Assembly: GCF_020438995.1 (NCBI RefSeq)
Contig: NZ_JAGQTN010000054.1
Span: 1-60,601 of the forward strand
Direction: 5' to 3'
Origin: Gordonia sp. (in: high G+C Gram-positive bacteria)
GTDB lineage: Bacteria; Actinomycetota; Actinomycetes; Mycobacteriales; Mycobacteriaceae
Length of the DNA: 60,601 nucleotides
Shown here: positions 38,514 to 45,443 of the stretch, piece after piece
How positions within the stretch are numbered: position 1 is the stretch's first letter
How the letters are laid out: each line of letters opens with the position of its first letter
Translations under genes and position numbers: made by a program
Notes under the pieces: model-generated
What the model saw: the letters and a program-made list of their open reading frames with translations, nothing else
Told to the model about the DNA's origin: nothing
Databases searched by the model: none

Positions 38514-39320
38514 TTACCGGGTACGTGTCCCGGCGGAAGCGCCGGTCGGCGGTGTGGGCTTGCCGGGCCGGGGCGCCGTGCTGCGCGAACGATAGGCGAG
38601 AAGCACGACGGCGCCGACCGCGATCAGGCAGATCAGACCGAAGAACACCGACCAACTCGGCAGCGCGGCGGTTGCCGGATCGGAGTATTCGGCGTCGGCG
38701 GTGAAATCGGCACCCTCGCCGACGGTCGGTGACCAGGTCACCGAGTTGTCGCTGAGCTGCTCGCCGTTGGTCGCGCTGATCGGCCCACCGAAGGTGAGAT
38801 TGAGTTCCAGATAGTCGCGGTTGGGGAGCAGGCCGGTCAGGTCGGCGGTGCCCCGGAAACGCACGATGCCGTCGCGTCGCGTCGCCGACAGGTCGACGCT
38901 GATGCCGATATCGCCGAAGGAATCGGCGATCATATCGCCGAGTTGCGCAAGCTGGCCCATGGTGAGGTCCACGAACGACGCCTTGGTCCCCGCCAGGCGC
39001 AGCCGGGCCGCCGGGTTCTTGTCCGCGTCCGTGCCGTTGCCTTTCGGGGAGTCGGCGTTCTGCTTGGGGTCCTGGCTGAACTCGGAGACGCTGACCTGAT
39101 CGGTCATCGAGTCGGGAACGTCGATCTGGGGCGTGCCCGCAGGATTGTCGGGCGACGAGGCGGCCACGATGGATCCGGAGAACCGGTCACCGACCGTGGT
39201 GGACCGTTTCAGGCAGCCGGCCAGCAGCGGCGAGCACATCAGCAGTGCGACGAGCGCACACAGTGCGACGATGCGTCTGTGTACCGGGGATGCGGTGGCG
39301 GGACCGGGGGACGGGTGCAC
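38514..39320 (-). CDS. lppM: Lipoprotein LppM
   Basis: A 268-residue exported lipoprotein. The signal IVALCALVALLMCSPLLAGC gives a lipidated cysteine at residue 36. The beta-rich domain follows (ASFVDLTMGQLAQLGDMIADSFGDIGISVDLSATRRDGIVRFRGTADLTG), then a C-terminal membrane helix WSVFFGLICLIAVGAVVLLAY and a basic tail. This two-anchor layout is that of M. tuberculosis LppM (Rv2171), which affects phagosome handling. Compared with that protein there is an extra polar insert after the signal (DPKQNADSPKGNGTDADKN). GTG at 39320 is the best start. Confidence 0.88.
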   Translation of the reverse strand: MHPSPGPATASPVHRRIVALCALVALLMCSPLLAGCLKRSTTVGDRFSGSIVAASSPDNPAGTPQIDVPDSMTDQVSVSEFSQDPKQNADSPKGNGTDADKNPAARLRLAGTKASFVDLTMGQLAQLGDMIADSFGDIGISVDLSATRRDGIVRFRGTADLTGLLPNRDYLELNLTFGGPISATNGEQLSDNSVTWSPTVGEGADFTADAEYSDPATAALPSWSVFFGLICLIAVGAVVLLAYRSRSTAPRPGKPTPPTGASAGTRTR

Positions 39321-39395
39321 CCGACCATCGTGCCAGATGTCCTGCCGCCGGGAGGCATCCGGCCGCTCGGCCCGAATCGCCGTTGCGTGAGGCCG

Positions 39396-40133
39396 ATGCC
39401 GCTGGCAGCATCGTCGGCTGTGAGGCTTGTGTTCGCGCACCGCGGCGGCGGCGACCATGGCGGCCGGGAGAACTCGGCGGCTGCCTTCGCGCGGGCATTG
39501 CGTGCCGGGGTTCACCTCGAGTCCGATATCAGGTTGTCGCGCGACGGCGAGCCGGTGCTGATCCACGATGTGTTCACACTTGTCGACGGGGTGCCGGTCG
39601 CGCCCGCGCTGCTGTCGGCCGATGCGCTCGCGGGAATCGGGGTCCTGCGGCTGGCTGACCTGTATCGCATGTTCGGTACCGCGTTCGAGCTGAGCCTTGA
39701 TGTGAAGGTCGCCGGCGCGGCATTGCCGGCGATCGAGGTGGCGCGGTCGGCGGGAGCGGTGGCGCGGATGTGGCTGGTACACGAGGACAGGGATCTGTTG
39801 CGGTCGATCCGGGCCCGTGACCGGTCGGTGCGGCTCGTGCATGAGGCGACCGCGCGGGTCCGCGGCGCACCCGGCTTCGATCACGACCGCTATCTGGACT
39901 CGCTCGCCGCAGACCGTGTGGACGCGCAGAACTCGCCTCCGGAGGCGTGGACCGCAGCAGGCGTGGCAGCGGCCCACGCGCGTGGTATCGCGGCCTTCGG
40001 GTCGTTGCTCAACGACACCGCCCGGCTGTCGCAGGGCCGGTCGCTGGGTCTGGATGCCGTCTACACCGACGAGATCGCCATGGCGACAGCCGTCCTCGGT
40101 GGTCCGGTCAGTCCTCCGGTCAGCCGTCTGTGA
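39396..40133 (+). CDS. Glycerophosphodiester phosphodiesterase-family protein
   Basis: A 245-residue TIM-barrel phosphodiesterase. FAHRGGGDHGGRENSAAAF and HLESDIRLSRDGEPVLIHD give the H-x-E-D catalytic layout of GDPD enzymes (HRG, ENS, E-x-D, HD). There is no signal peptide, so it is cytosolic and would release glycerol-3-phosphate from deacylated phospholipids. The GTG at 39420 is an equally good start, giving MRLVFAHRGG. It is divergent from lppM by 75 bases and overlaps the DUF3558 gene by 14 bases at the 3' end. Confidence 0.88.
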   Translation: MPLAASSAVRLVFAHRGGGDHGGRENSAAAFARALRAGVHLESDIRLSRDGEPVLIHDVFTLVDGVPVAPALLSADALAGIGVLRLADLYRMFGTAFELSLDVKVAGAALPAIEVARSAGAVARMWLVHEDRDLLRSIRARDRSVRLVHEATARVRGAPGFDHDRYLDSLAADRVDAQNSPPEAWTAAGVAAAHARGIAAFGSLLNDTARLSQGRSLGLDAVYTDEIAMATAVLGGPVSPPVSRL

Positions 40134-40914
40134 GCGATTTCTCGATCAGCGCCAGTTGCTTCTCGCCGTCATCGGAGGTGGCGACGATGTCCACGTAGGG
40201 CCGGAGCCGACCCGCCCCGTCAACGATGTCGGCGACATCGACCCGGGTCTGCCGGGGCAGCCGGCCGACCTGTAATGCGTGGGTGTACGCCAGGTCGATG
40301 GTGTCGTCGGCGGTCACGTCGAACTCGGGCTTCACGGCGGGGGTGTGGAGTTGGCCGATCACCTCCCGGACGACTGTCACGGCCTTCCCGCATCGCGGGT
40401 CTTTGGGTTCGGCGGCTTCGGGATCGTCGTTGGACACGGCCGCCACAACCACCGAGTCATCGGCGTAGGTCACCGCGGCGCAGGCCGGCGTGTTGCGGAA
40501 GCGGTACTTGTCGATGCTGGACCCCGGGTCGTTGCCGACCCATTCGGCGACCGATCGCGGGTAGAGCACCTGCGGCGCGGCGTCGAGCACCAGAAGTGTG
40601 ACGGTCTCCTTCGCGTTGGTGGCACGGCAACCGCGAGGGCCTCCGCCGCTCATGGAGACGTCGGTCCATGTTCTGCCGTCGAAGCCGAGGTCGCTCACGG
40701 CTGCCGCGTTCAGCCCGGTGCACGGCTCGAAGTCGGTGCCGTCGTTGCTCGCGCTGACCCGGCCGTCGACGGGGTGCGGGATCTCGTCGGCCTTGTCCGA
40801 GCATCCGGTCAGTGCGGCCGAGGCGAGTGCGGTTGCGGCGAGAATCCCCACAGCGACACGTGTTCGCCCGCGCGACAACCGTGTGGCTCTCAACGACGTC
40901 ACGTCACGAAGCAT
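40120..40914 (-). CDS. DUF3558-family lipoprotein
   Basis: A 264-residue lipoprotein: signal VAVGILAATALASAALTGC with lipidated C38, then the DUF3558 domain beginning FEPCTGLNAAAVSDLGFDGRTW, with cysteines in GCRATN, PACAAV and DPRCGKA that could form disulfides. The function is not known. Its upstream region holds three 18-bp repeats and a possible iron box (41029-41047). The ATG at 40914 leaves a leader of about 115 bases below the iron box. Confidence 0.85.
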   Translation of the reverse strand: MLRDVTSLRATRLSRGRTRVAVGILAATALASAALTGCSDKADEIPHPVDGRVSASNDGTDFEPCTGLNAAAVSDLGFDGRTWTDVSMSGGGPRGCRATNAKETVTLLVLDAAPQVLYPRSVAEWVGNDPGSSIDKYRFRNTPACAAVTYADDSVVVAAVSNDDPEAAEPKDPRCGKAVTVVREVIGQLHTPAVKPEFDVTADDTIDLAYTHALQVGRLPRQTRVDVADIVDGAGRLRPYVDIVATSDDGEKQLALIEKSLTDG

Positions 40915-40950
40915 CGGCCTCGTTCACCTTTCATGTGCGCTCCGCGGAGC

Positions 40951-41004
40951 GAATGGGACAAGCAGAGTGAATGGGACAAGCGGTATGAATGGGATAAATC
41001 GAAC
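40951..41004 (-). repeat. Three 18-bp tandem repeats in the DUF3558 leader
   Basis: GAATGGGACAAGCAGAGT (40951-40968), GAATGGGACAAGCGGTAT (40969-40986) and GAATGGGATAAATCGAAC (40987-41004) are head-to-tail copies. They lie in the predicted 5' untranslated region of the DUF3558 lipoprotein mRNA. Confidence 0.8.
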
Positions 41005-41028
41005 TCGGAAAAGCAGCACGACAAAATG

Positions 41029-41047
41029 TAAGGCTAGCATTACCTAC
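41029..41047 (-). promoter_or_regulatory. Candidate IdeR/DtxR iron box
   Basis: TAAGGCTAGCATTACCTAC matches the 19-bp IdeR consensus TTAGGTTAGGCTAACCTAA at 13 positions, including AGG and CCT in both outer halves. It overlaps where a minus-strand promoter for the DUF3558 lipoprotein would lie. The match is partial. Confidence 0.4.
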
Positions 41048-41068
41048 TGATCGGTCGGCGGGTCCGCT

Positions 41069-41728
41069 TCAACGACGGCGAGCAGGTTCCGGGGCGCTCA
41101 GCAAGGGCAGGGGCCTGCCGAGGAACGCGAACGGTCGCGGGTCGCCCGCGAATGTGAAGTTGCGCAGGACATCGGCAAAACCCATCCGCCGGTACAACGA
41201 CCACGCGCGATTGGGGCCCGCCGGATTCTCCGGCGTGGACAACAGGACCGACGCCTCGGGCCTGTCGGCCAACAGCCGGGTGAGCAGGTGACCACCGATG
41301 CCCGCCCCCTGAGCAGAGGGGTGTACGTGTAGTTCGGTGAGTTCGAAGTAGTCGGCGGCGACCCGCTCGATGTAGTCCCCCGGCGCCCCGGCGTGCCGTA
41401 GTCCATGTCGCAGTTGCTGATTCCACCACTGATCGCGGGCACCGCGGTAGCCGTAGGCGATGCCCACCAGTATCTCGTCGTCGGCTCTTGCCACCGGTGC
41501 GTTCAGTCGGCGCGCGATCGCCCACGGCGCGGCCGCCTCGCGCGGTGTCACGTGTGCGATGGCGCCTACTGCGCGCCAGCCGGGACGCGTGATGTGTTCG
41601 CGCCATAGTGGGGCGCGATGGGCCTGTGTGCCGTCCGGATAGCTCATCGCCGTGACGTAGACGTCAAGCGCGGGTTCGAGCCAGATCCGCGAATCCTGTC
41701 CGCGGAGGTCGACGAGGCGAACCGTCAC
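41069..41728 (-). CDS. GNAT-family N-acetyltransferase (Rv2170 type)
   Basis: A 219-residue acetyltransferase. The acetyl-CoA loop is TELHVHPSAQGAGIGGHLLTRLL, followed by LLSTPENPAGPNRAWSLYRRMGFADVLRNF, the GNAT motif A and B pattern. The GTG at 41728 (MTVRLVDLRGQD) is preferred to the ATG at 41779, because the likely transcript start is near 41776. By position it matches Rv2170, described as a GNAT acting on metabolic enzymes. A LexA box overlaps its -35 region, suggesting DNA-damage control. Confidence 0.88.
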   Translation of the reverse strand: MTVRLVDLRGQDSRIWLEPALDVYVTAMSYPDGTQAHRAPLWREHITRPGWRAVGAIAHVTPREAAAPWAIARRLNAPVARADDEILVGIAYGYRGARDQWWNQQLRHGLRHAGAPGDYIERVAADYFELTELHVHPSAQGAGIGGHLLTRLLADRPEASVLLSTPENPAGPNRAWSLYRRMGFADVLRNFTFAGDPRPFAFLGRPLPLLSAPEPARRR

Positions 41729-41782
41729 GGTGTGGGCATCCTCTCGGGTCGCACAGGCGGACGCAGCCCTTGCCTGCATGCG

Positions 41783-41810
41783 AGTGTATGGCTATATTGA
41801 ATATGTCGAA
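41783..41810 (-). promoter_or_regulatory. Promoter of the GNAT gene (-35 TTCGAC, -10 TACACT)
   Basis: On the minus strand TTCGAC (41805-41810) and TACACT (41783-41788) are 16 bases apart. The -35 hexamer shares five bases with the LexA box at 41806-41821, so LexA would block it. Confidence 0.5.
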
Positions 41811-41821
41811 CAGGTGTTCGA
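41806..41821. promoter_or_regulatory. LexA (SOS) box
   Basis: TCGAACAGGTGTTCGA is a 7-bp perfect inverted repeat around GG and fits the actinobacterial SOS consensus TCGAAC-N4-GTTCGA exactly. It overlaps the -35 region of the GNAT gene and also faces a 340-bp gap on the plus strand. Confidence 0.8.
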
Positions 41822-41862
41822 TGTTATGGCCTCCGCAAGCCGCGCATCAGCTCCTCGGCACT

Positions 41863-41910
41863 GTGCGGTGTGGCGATCGGCGAGGGAAGCGTCGCATCGC
41901 CGCACCGCAC
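41863..41910 (+). repeat. Long inverted repeat downstream of the LexA box
   Basis: GTGCGGTGTGGCGAT (41863-41877) pairs with ATCGCCGCACCGCAC (41896-41910), 14 of 15 perfect with one G-T pair and an 18-base loop. It could be a small RNA, an attenuator or a terminator for a short transcript from the LexA-box side. Confidence 0.6.
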
Positions 41911-42162
41911 ACCACAGATCTCGTCCGGCATATATACTGCGTGACGACCGTGTTACGTCTTCCGGATCCAGTTTTCGTCCTCGGACTATGCGGGCCCTGC
42001 GCCCGCGTACGCGAGTGCCGGTGGATGCACTGATGTAGTTGTGGTCGCGGGGGCCATCACCTCGTATCATGGAAGCGTACGGCTGCGTATGTCAGATCGC
42101 GGCACGACGAGCCACCTGCGGACAACCTCGGGTGGACGGTAAGCAGGAGTTAAGGAGGGTCG

Positions 42163-42576
42163 GTGCCACTCTCGGAGCACGAGCAGCGGATGCTCGAAGA
42201 GATCGAGAACGCTCTGTATGCCGAAGACCCGAAGTTCGCGTCGAGCGTCAAGAGCCGGCGTCTCGGGAAGGCCGACGGACGACGTCGGCTGCAGGCGTTC
42301 GCGGTGTTCGTGATCGGCCTTGTCCTGCTTGTCGGAGGCCTCGCAATAGGTCTCAAGGTCGGGGGTTTCCCGATTGTCAGTCTGATCGGCTTCCTGGTCA
42401 TGTTCGGCGGTGGACTCCTTGCTCTGTGGGGCGGTGGACCGCCCTCCAGGGGGGCTGCAGCGCCGGCCAAGGGTAAGGGTAAGGGTGCCAGAGGGGCGGG
42501 GACGGGAGCTCCGGCCAAGCGGAGCCTGTCCGATCGTATGGAGGAGCGCTTCAACCGGCGCTTCGAACAGGAGTAG
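42163..42576 (+). CDS. DUF3040 family membrane protein
   Basis: A 137-residue protein: acidic cytosolic N-terminus MPLSEHEQRMLEEIENALYAEDPKFASSVK, two membrane helices (about residues 46-64 and 68-89), then a glycine/lysine tail and a charged end KRSLSDRMEERFNRRFEQE. This is the DUF3040 layout (Rv2169c) found just before mraZ in mycolata; its role is unknown but the position suggests cell envelope work. GTG at 42163 has AAGGAGG at ideal distance. Confidence 0.92.
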   Translation: MPLSEHEQRMLEEIENALYAEDPKFASSVKSRRLGKADGRRRLQAFAVFVIGLVLLVGGLAIGLKVGGFPIVSLIGFLVMFGGGLLALWGGGPPSRGAAAPAKGKGKGARGAGTGAPAKRSLSDRMEERFNRRFEQE

Positions 42577-42614
42577 CCGATACCTCGGTAGACCTGTAAC
42601 CGAAGAACTCGGCG

Positions 42615-42645
42615 AGGGCCGCACATCCCAGGGATGTGCGGCCCT
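42615..42645 (+). terminator. Terminator after the DUF3040 gene
   Basis: AGGGCCGCACATCCC and its exact reverse complement flank a single A; the stem closes over a small loop and is followed by TTTG. Confidence 0.85.
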
Positions 42646-42668
42646 TTGCTGTCCGGCACTTTGCCCGG

Positions 42669-42710
42669 GTTCCCCACTTCGCCCCACCGGAGTTCCCCAC
42701 TACGCCCCAC
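42669..42710 (+). repeat. 19-bp direct repeat upstream of mraZ
   Basis: GTTCCCCACTTCGCCCCAC (42669-42687) and GTTCCCCACTACGCCCCAC (42692-42710) differ at one base, with a 23-bp period. TACCCCACT at 42756-42764 resembles a third partial copy. On the other strand the core reads GTGGGG, like the downstream MraZ boxes, so these may be further MraZ contacts. Confidence 0.65.
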
Positions 42711-42826
42711 TGTGCCGCAGCGGCGTCCACTTGGGCCGCAAATCTGTCACATGTACCCCACTAAGAACTTCTATCTCAGCTGTATCGCCGGAATAGGCTT
42801 CGGTGTGTCTCGGTCGCGTCGCCGCT

Positions 42827-42855
42827 TTTACCTCTCTGAACTGCGGTTTTAGGAT
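42827..42855 (+). promoter_or_regulatory. Candidate mraZ promoter (-35 TTTACC, -10 TAGGAT)
   Basis: TTTACC (42827-42832) and TAGGAT (42850-42855) are 17 bases apart, giving a start near 42862, about 25 bases before the MraZ boxes. Confidence 0.45.
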
Positions 42856-42886
42856 AGCTGGGAGCAGTGGTGGGGTGGCTGGGTGG

Positions 42887-42913
42887 AAAGTGGGGGAAAG
42901 TGGGGTACAGTGG
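42887..42913 (+). promoter_or_regulatory. MraZ operator: three AAAGTGG-type boxes
   Basis: AAAGTGG (42887-42893), AAAGTGG (42897-42903) and ACAGTGG (42907-42913) repeat with an exact 10-bp period. This is the known layout of MraZ-binding sites, by which MraZ represses its own dcw operon. They lie 60 bases before the mraZ start. Confidence 0.75.
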
Positions 42914-42972
42914 CTGCTACCGAGCGAGAGTGACCTTGTCGCCCGAACTTGGTGGGTGTGTGAGGAGGCGGC

Positions 42973-43413
42973 ATGTCTGCACGGCTTGTCGGCACCTACA
43001 CGCCCAAGATGGACGACAAGGGGCGGCTCACGTTGCCCGCCAAGTTTCGCGAAGCACTGGCAGGAGGCGTGATGGTCACACGAGGCCAAGACCGCAGCCT
43101 GTCGGTGTACCGACTCGAGGACTTCGATGATGTGGCCGAGCGGTTGCGTGAAGCCTCGCGAAACGACCCCGAGGCCAGAGCTTTCCAGCGCTACTTCTTT
43201 GCCAGTTCCGACGAACAACGTCCCGATGCTCAAGGGCGGATCTCGCTGTCCGCGGGGCACCGGGAGTACGCCGGACTCGTGAAGGAGTGCGTGGTGATCG
43301 GTGGGTTCGATCACCTGGAGATCTGGGACGAACACACATGGAACGAGTATCAAGGCCGACACGAGGAGAATTTCTCGGCGGCGAACTCCACGGCACTGGA
43401 TTCGCTGCTCTAG
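42973..43413 (+). CDS. mraZ: Transcriptional regulator MraZ
   Basis: A 146-residue regulator with two SpoVT/AbrB-like halves: [23 protein letters not shown] (7-29) and the matching [23 protein letters not shown] (80-102), each with the DxxGR core. MraZ forms rings that bind the repeated boxes upstream of its own gene. ATG at 42973 has GAGGAGG at ideal distance; relatives begin four residues later at MFLGTYTPK. It opens the division and cell wall cluster. Confidence 0.96.
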   Translation: MSARLVGTYTPKMDDKGRLTLPAKFREALAGGVMVTRGQDRSLSVYRLEDFDDVAERLREASRNDPEARAFQRYFFASSDEQRPDAQGRISLSAGHREYAGLVKECVVIGGFDHLEIWDEHTWNEYQGRHEENFSAANSTALDSLL

Positions 43414-43571
43414 TCGGCCCGGTTGCAGGCGGCCGACAGGAACCATCACGAGGCAGGGAGTGCCGATGCGGTGAGGCCTCGGCCCGGAGCGACCCTGGCG
43501 TACTTCCCCAACGCCAGGTGCGTGTCCGGACCGGGACCTCTCTGTATCGGCAATACCGAAGGGGGCGCAGG

Positions 43572-44552
43572 ATGACTGAACAGCCCCCGGCCGGGGGTAC
43601 CGACCACGGCCACATTCCTGTGATGGTTCAGCAGATGATCGACCTTCTGGAGCCCGCGTTGCGCGCCGGTGCCGCCCCCGTCCTGGTCGACGCCACGCTC
43701 GGCGCCGGTGGCCACGCCGAACTCGCACTGCGCACGTACCCGCACATCACCGTGATCGGTATCGATCGCGACGAGTCCGCTCTGACGATCTCCCGGGGGC
43801 GGCTCGCCCGGTACGGCGACCGTATTTCGTTTCACCACGCACGATTCGATGAACTGCCGGATGTGGTCGCAGCCACCGGGCGGACCCACATCGATGCGGC
43901 TCTGTTCGACCTCGGTGTGTCGTCGATGCAGCTCGATCGGCCCGATCGCGGATTCGCCTACGCCGTGGACGCGCCGCTGGACATGCGGATGGACCCGTCG
44001 GGCACACTCACCGCAGCCGACGTGCTCAACACCTACTCACACGGTGAACTCGCGCGGGTACTGCACGAGTACGGCGAGGAGCGGTTCGCCGGCAAGATCG
44101 CCTCGGCGGTGCTGCGTGAGCGTGAGCGTGAACCGTTCACCAACAGTGCCCGCCTCGTCGCTCTGCTGTACGAGACGATTCCGGCGGCTACGCGCAGGAC
44201 TGGTGGGCATCCGGCCAAGCGGACATTCCAGGCTCTGCGGATCGAGGTGAACAGCGAACTCACCGCACTCTCGGAGGTCTTGCCCGCGGCGCTCGGACTG
44301 CTGCGTGTCGGTGGCCGGGTGGCGGTGATGAGCTATCAGTCACTCGAGGACCGGATCGTCAAGCGCGAGTTCGCAACTCGTACCGCGTCCCGGACCCCGC
44401 CCGGACTTCCGGTCGAACTGCCCGGCAGCGGGCCGGAGTTCGCCCTTGTCACGCGAGGGGCGCTCCGCCCCGACGACGACGAACTCCACACCAACCCACG
44501 TTCGGCCCCGGTGCGTGTCCGGGTGATCGAGCGGATCGAGGAGAAGGGCTGA
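43572..44552 (+). CDS. rsmH: 16S rRNA (cytosine-1402-N4)-methyltransferase
   Basis: A 326-residue SAM-dependent methyltransferase (MraW/RsmH). [13 protein letters not shown], the SAM loop [34 protein letters not shown] and [16 protein letters not shown] are present. It methylates C1402 of 16S rRNA. ATG at 43572 matches the family start ([17 protein letters not shown]). The gap after mraZ is 158 bases; the next gene begins three bases after its stop. Confidence 0.95.
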   Translation: MTEQPPAGGTDHGHIPVMVQQMIDLLEPALRAGAAPVLVDATLGAGGHAELALRTYPHITVIGIDRDESALTISRGRLARYGDRISFHHARFDELPDVVAATGRTHIDAALFDLGVSSMQLDRPDRGFAYAVDAPLDMRMDPSGTLTAADVLNTYSHGELARVLHEYGEERFAGKIASAVLREREREPFTNSARLVALLYETIPAATRRTGGHPAKRTFQALRIEVNSELTALSEVLPAALGLLRVGGRVAVMSYQSLEDRIVKREFATRTASRTPPGLPVELPGSGPEFALVTRGALRPDDDELHTNPRSAPVRVRVIERIEEKG

Positions 44553-44555
44553 CCG

Positions 44556-45422
44556 ATGACCCTCCTACACGACGAGGCGACCGGCACGCGAGGTGCCGGC
44601 ACCGATGCTGCCGCATCGGTGACCACCAGGGCCGGTCGCAGGGCCGGCCGGACGGTGGGCGGTGAGCGGGCGAGCAGGTCCGCGTCGGCGCAGCGGGCGA
44701 TCGACCGCCGGGCCCGGCGCATCGCCCGCAGCGGTGGCAACACCACACCTCATGCATCTCGCGGCGCCCGGAATCGCCGTGTGCCACTCGTGGTTCCGTT
44801 CGTGCTGGTGCTGGTCGCGGGCCTTGGTCTGAGCCTGTGGCTCTCGACCAAGGCGGCGCAGGATTCATACCGGCTCGGCGCGGTACGCAGCGAGAACCAA
44901 AAGCTGTCGGACCGGGTCGACACTCTCAAACAGACCTTTGAATCCGGTGATTCGGCTGCGGCGCTCTCCGACAAGGCGGGCAAGCTCGGCATGATCCCCT
45001 CGGACAATCCGCCCCGGATGATCGTCGGTGCCGACGGGAAGCGCCGAGTGGTGGGGGAGTTGTCGCCGGCGCAGGGACGGTCTTTGCCCTCCATCAACGC
45101 CGCCACCAAGACCGAGGATCCGCTCGCGAAGATCGACAAGACCAAGGTCGATGATTCGAACGGGCTCGGCGACGCCGGAGGCTCCGGACAAGCCCAGAGC
45201 GGTCAAACCCCGAGCGGTCAAACCCATAACGGGCAAGACCGGAGCGCGACAGCCGATACGTCGGGTGCGCAGCCGAACTCGCAGTCGCCACCGGTGTCCG
45301 CGACATCCACGAACACTCCCGCACCCAACGTCCTGCCGATACCCGCGCCCAATGTCCTGCCGACTGTCCTGCCGACGACAGTGAGCAACCCGCCGGACGG
45401 AAATTCGGGGCAGCCGCGTTGA
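44556..45422 (+). CDS. FtsL-like septal protein (Rv2164c position)
   Basis: A 288-residue bitopic protein. The arginine-rich cytosolic N-terminus (about 75 residues) is followed by one helix (VPLVVPFVLVLVAGLGLSLWL) and an FtsL-type coiled coil SYRLGAVRSENQKLSDRVDTLKQTF. It then has a low-complexity outer tail rich in S, G, Q, N and P that carries in-frame repeats (GQTPSGQTHNGQ; APNVLPIPAPNVLP). The tail is longer than in most FtsL proteins. Its place between rsmH and pbpB is the FtsL position. It should join FtsB and FtsQ at the septum. Confidence 0.85.
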   Translation: MTLLHDEATGTRGAGTDAAASVTTRAGRRAGRTVGGERASRSASAQRAIDRRARRIARSGGNTTPHASRGARNRRVPLVVPFVLVLVAGLGLSLWLSTKAAQDSYRLGAVRSENQKLSDRVDTLKQTFESGDSAAALSDKAGKLGMIPSDNPPRMIVGADGKRRVVGELSPAQGRSLPSINAATKTEDPLAKIDKTKVDDSNGLGDAGGSGQAQSGQTPSGQTHNGQDRSATADTSGAQPNSQSPPVSATSTNTPAPNVLPIPAPNVLPTVLPTTVSNPPDGNSGQPR

Positions 45423-45443
45423 TCGGATGGACAATGAATAACC

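Larger units (their letters stand above)
41729..42162. other. Regulatory intergenic region between GNAT and DUF3040 genes
   Basis: About 430 bases without a convincing gene. It holds the GNAT promoter, the LexA box, a 15-bp stem hairpin (41863-41910), two possible plus-strand -10 boxes (TATACT at 41935-41940, TATCAT at 42065-42070) and a final AAGGAGG at 42151-42157 for the DUF3040 gene. Short frames of 87-102 codons cross it but have no family features. Confidence 0.5.
42577..42972. other. Intergenic region between DUF3040 and mraZ (396 bp)
   Basis: It holds, in order, a strong terminator (42615-42645), a 19-bp direct repeat (42669-42710), the mraZ promoter (42827-42855) and three MraZ boxes (42887-42913). 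Between 42711 and 42826 I see nothing clear. Confidence 0.6.

Noticed and set aside
40279-41031. Plus-strand frame ending in SEWDKQ-SEWDKR-YEWDKS repeats
   Set aside because: Most of it is antisense to the DUF3558 lipoprotein, and the repeat part is more simply read as leader DNA of that gene.
41770-42038. Short plus-strand frames of 87-102 codons after the LexA box
   Set aside because: No Shine-Dalgarno, no family features, and overlapping frames in different phases are all open to a similar degree.
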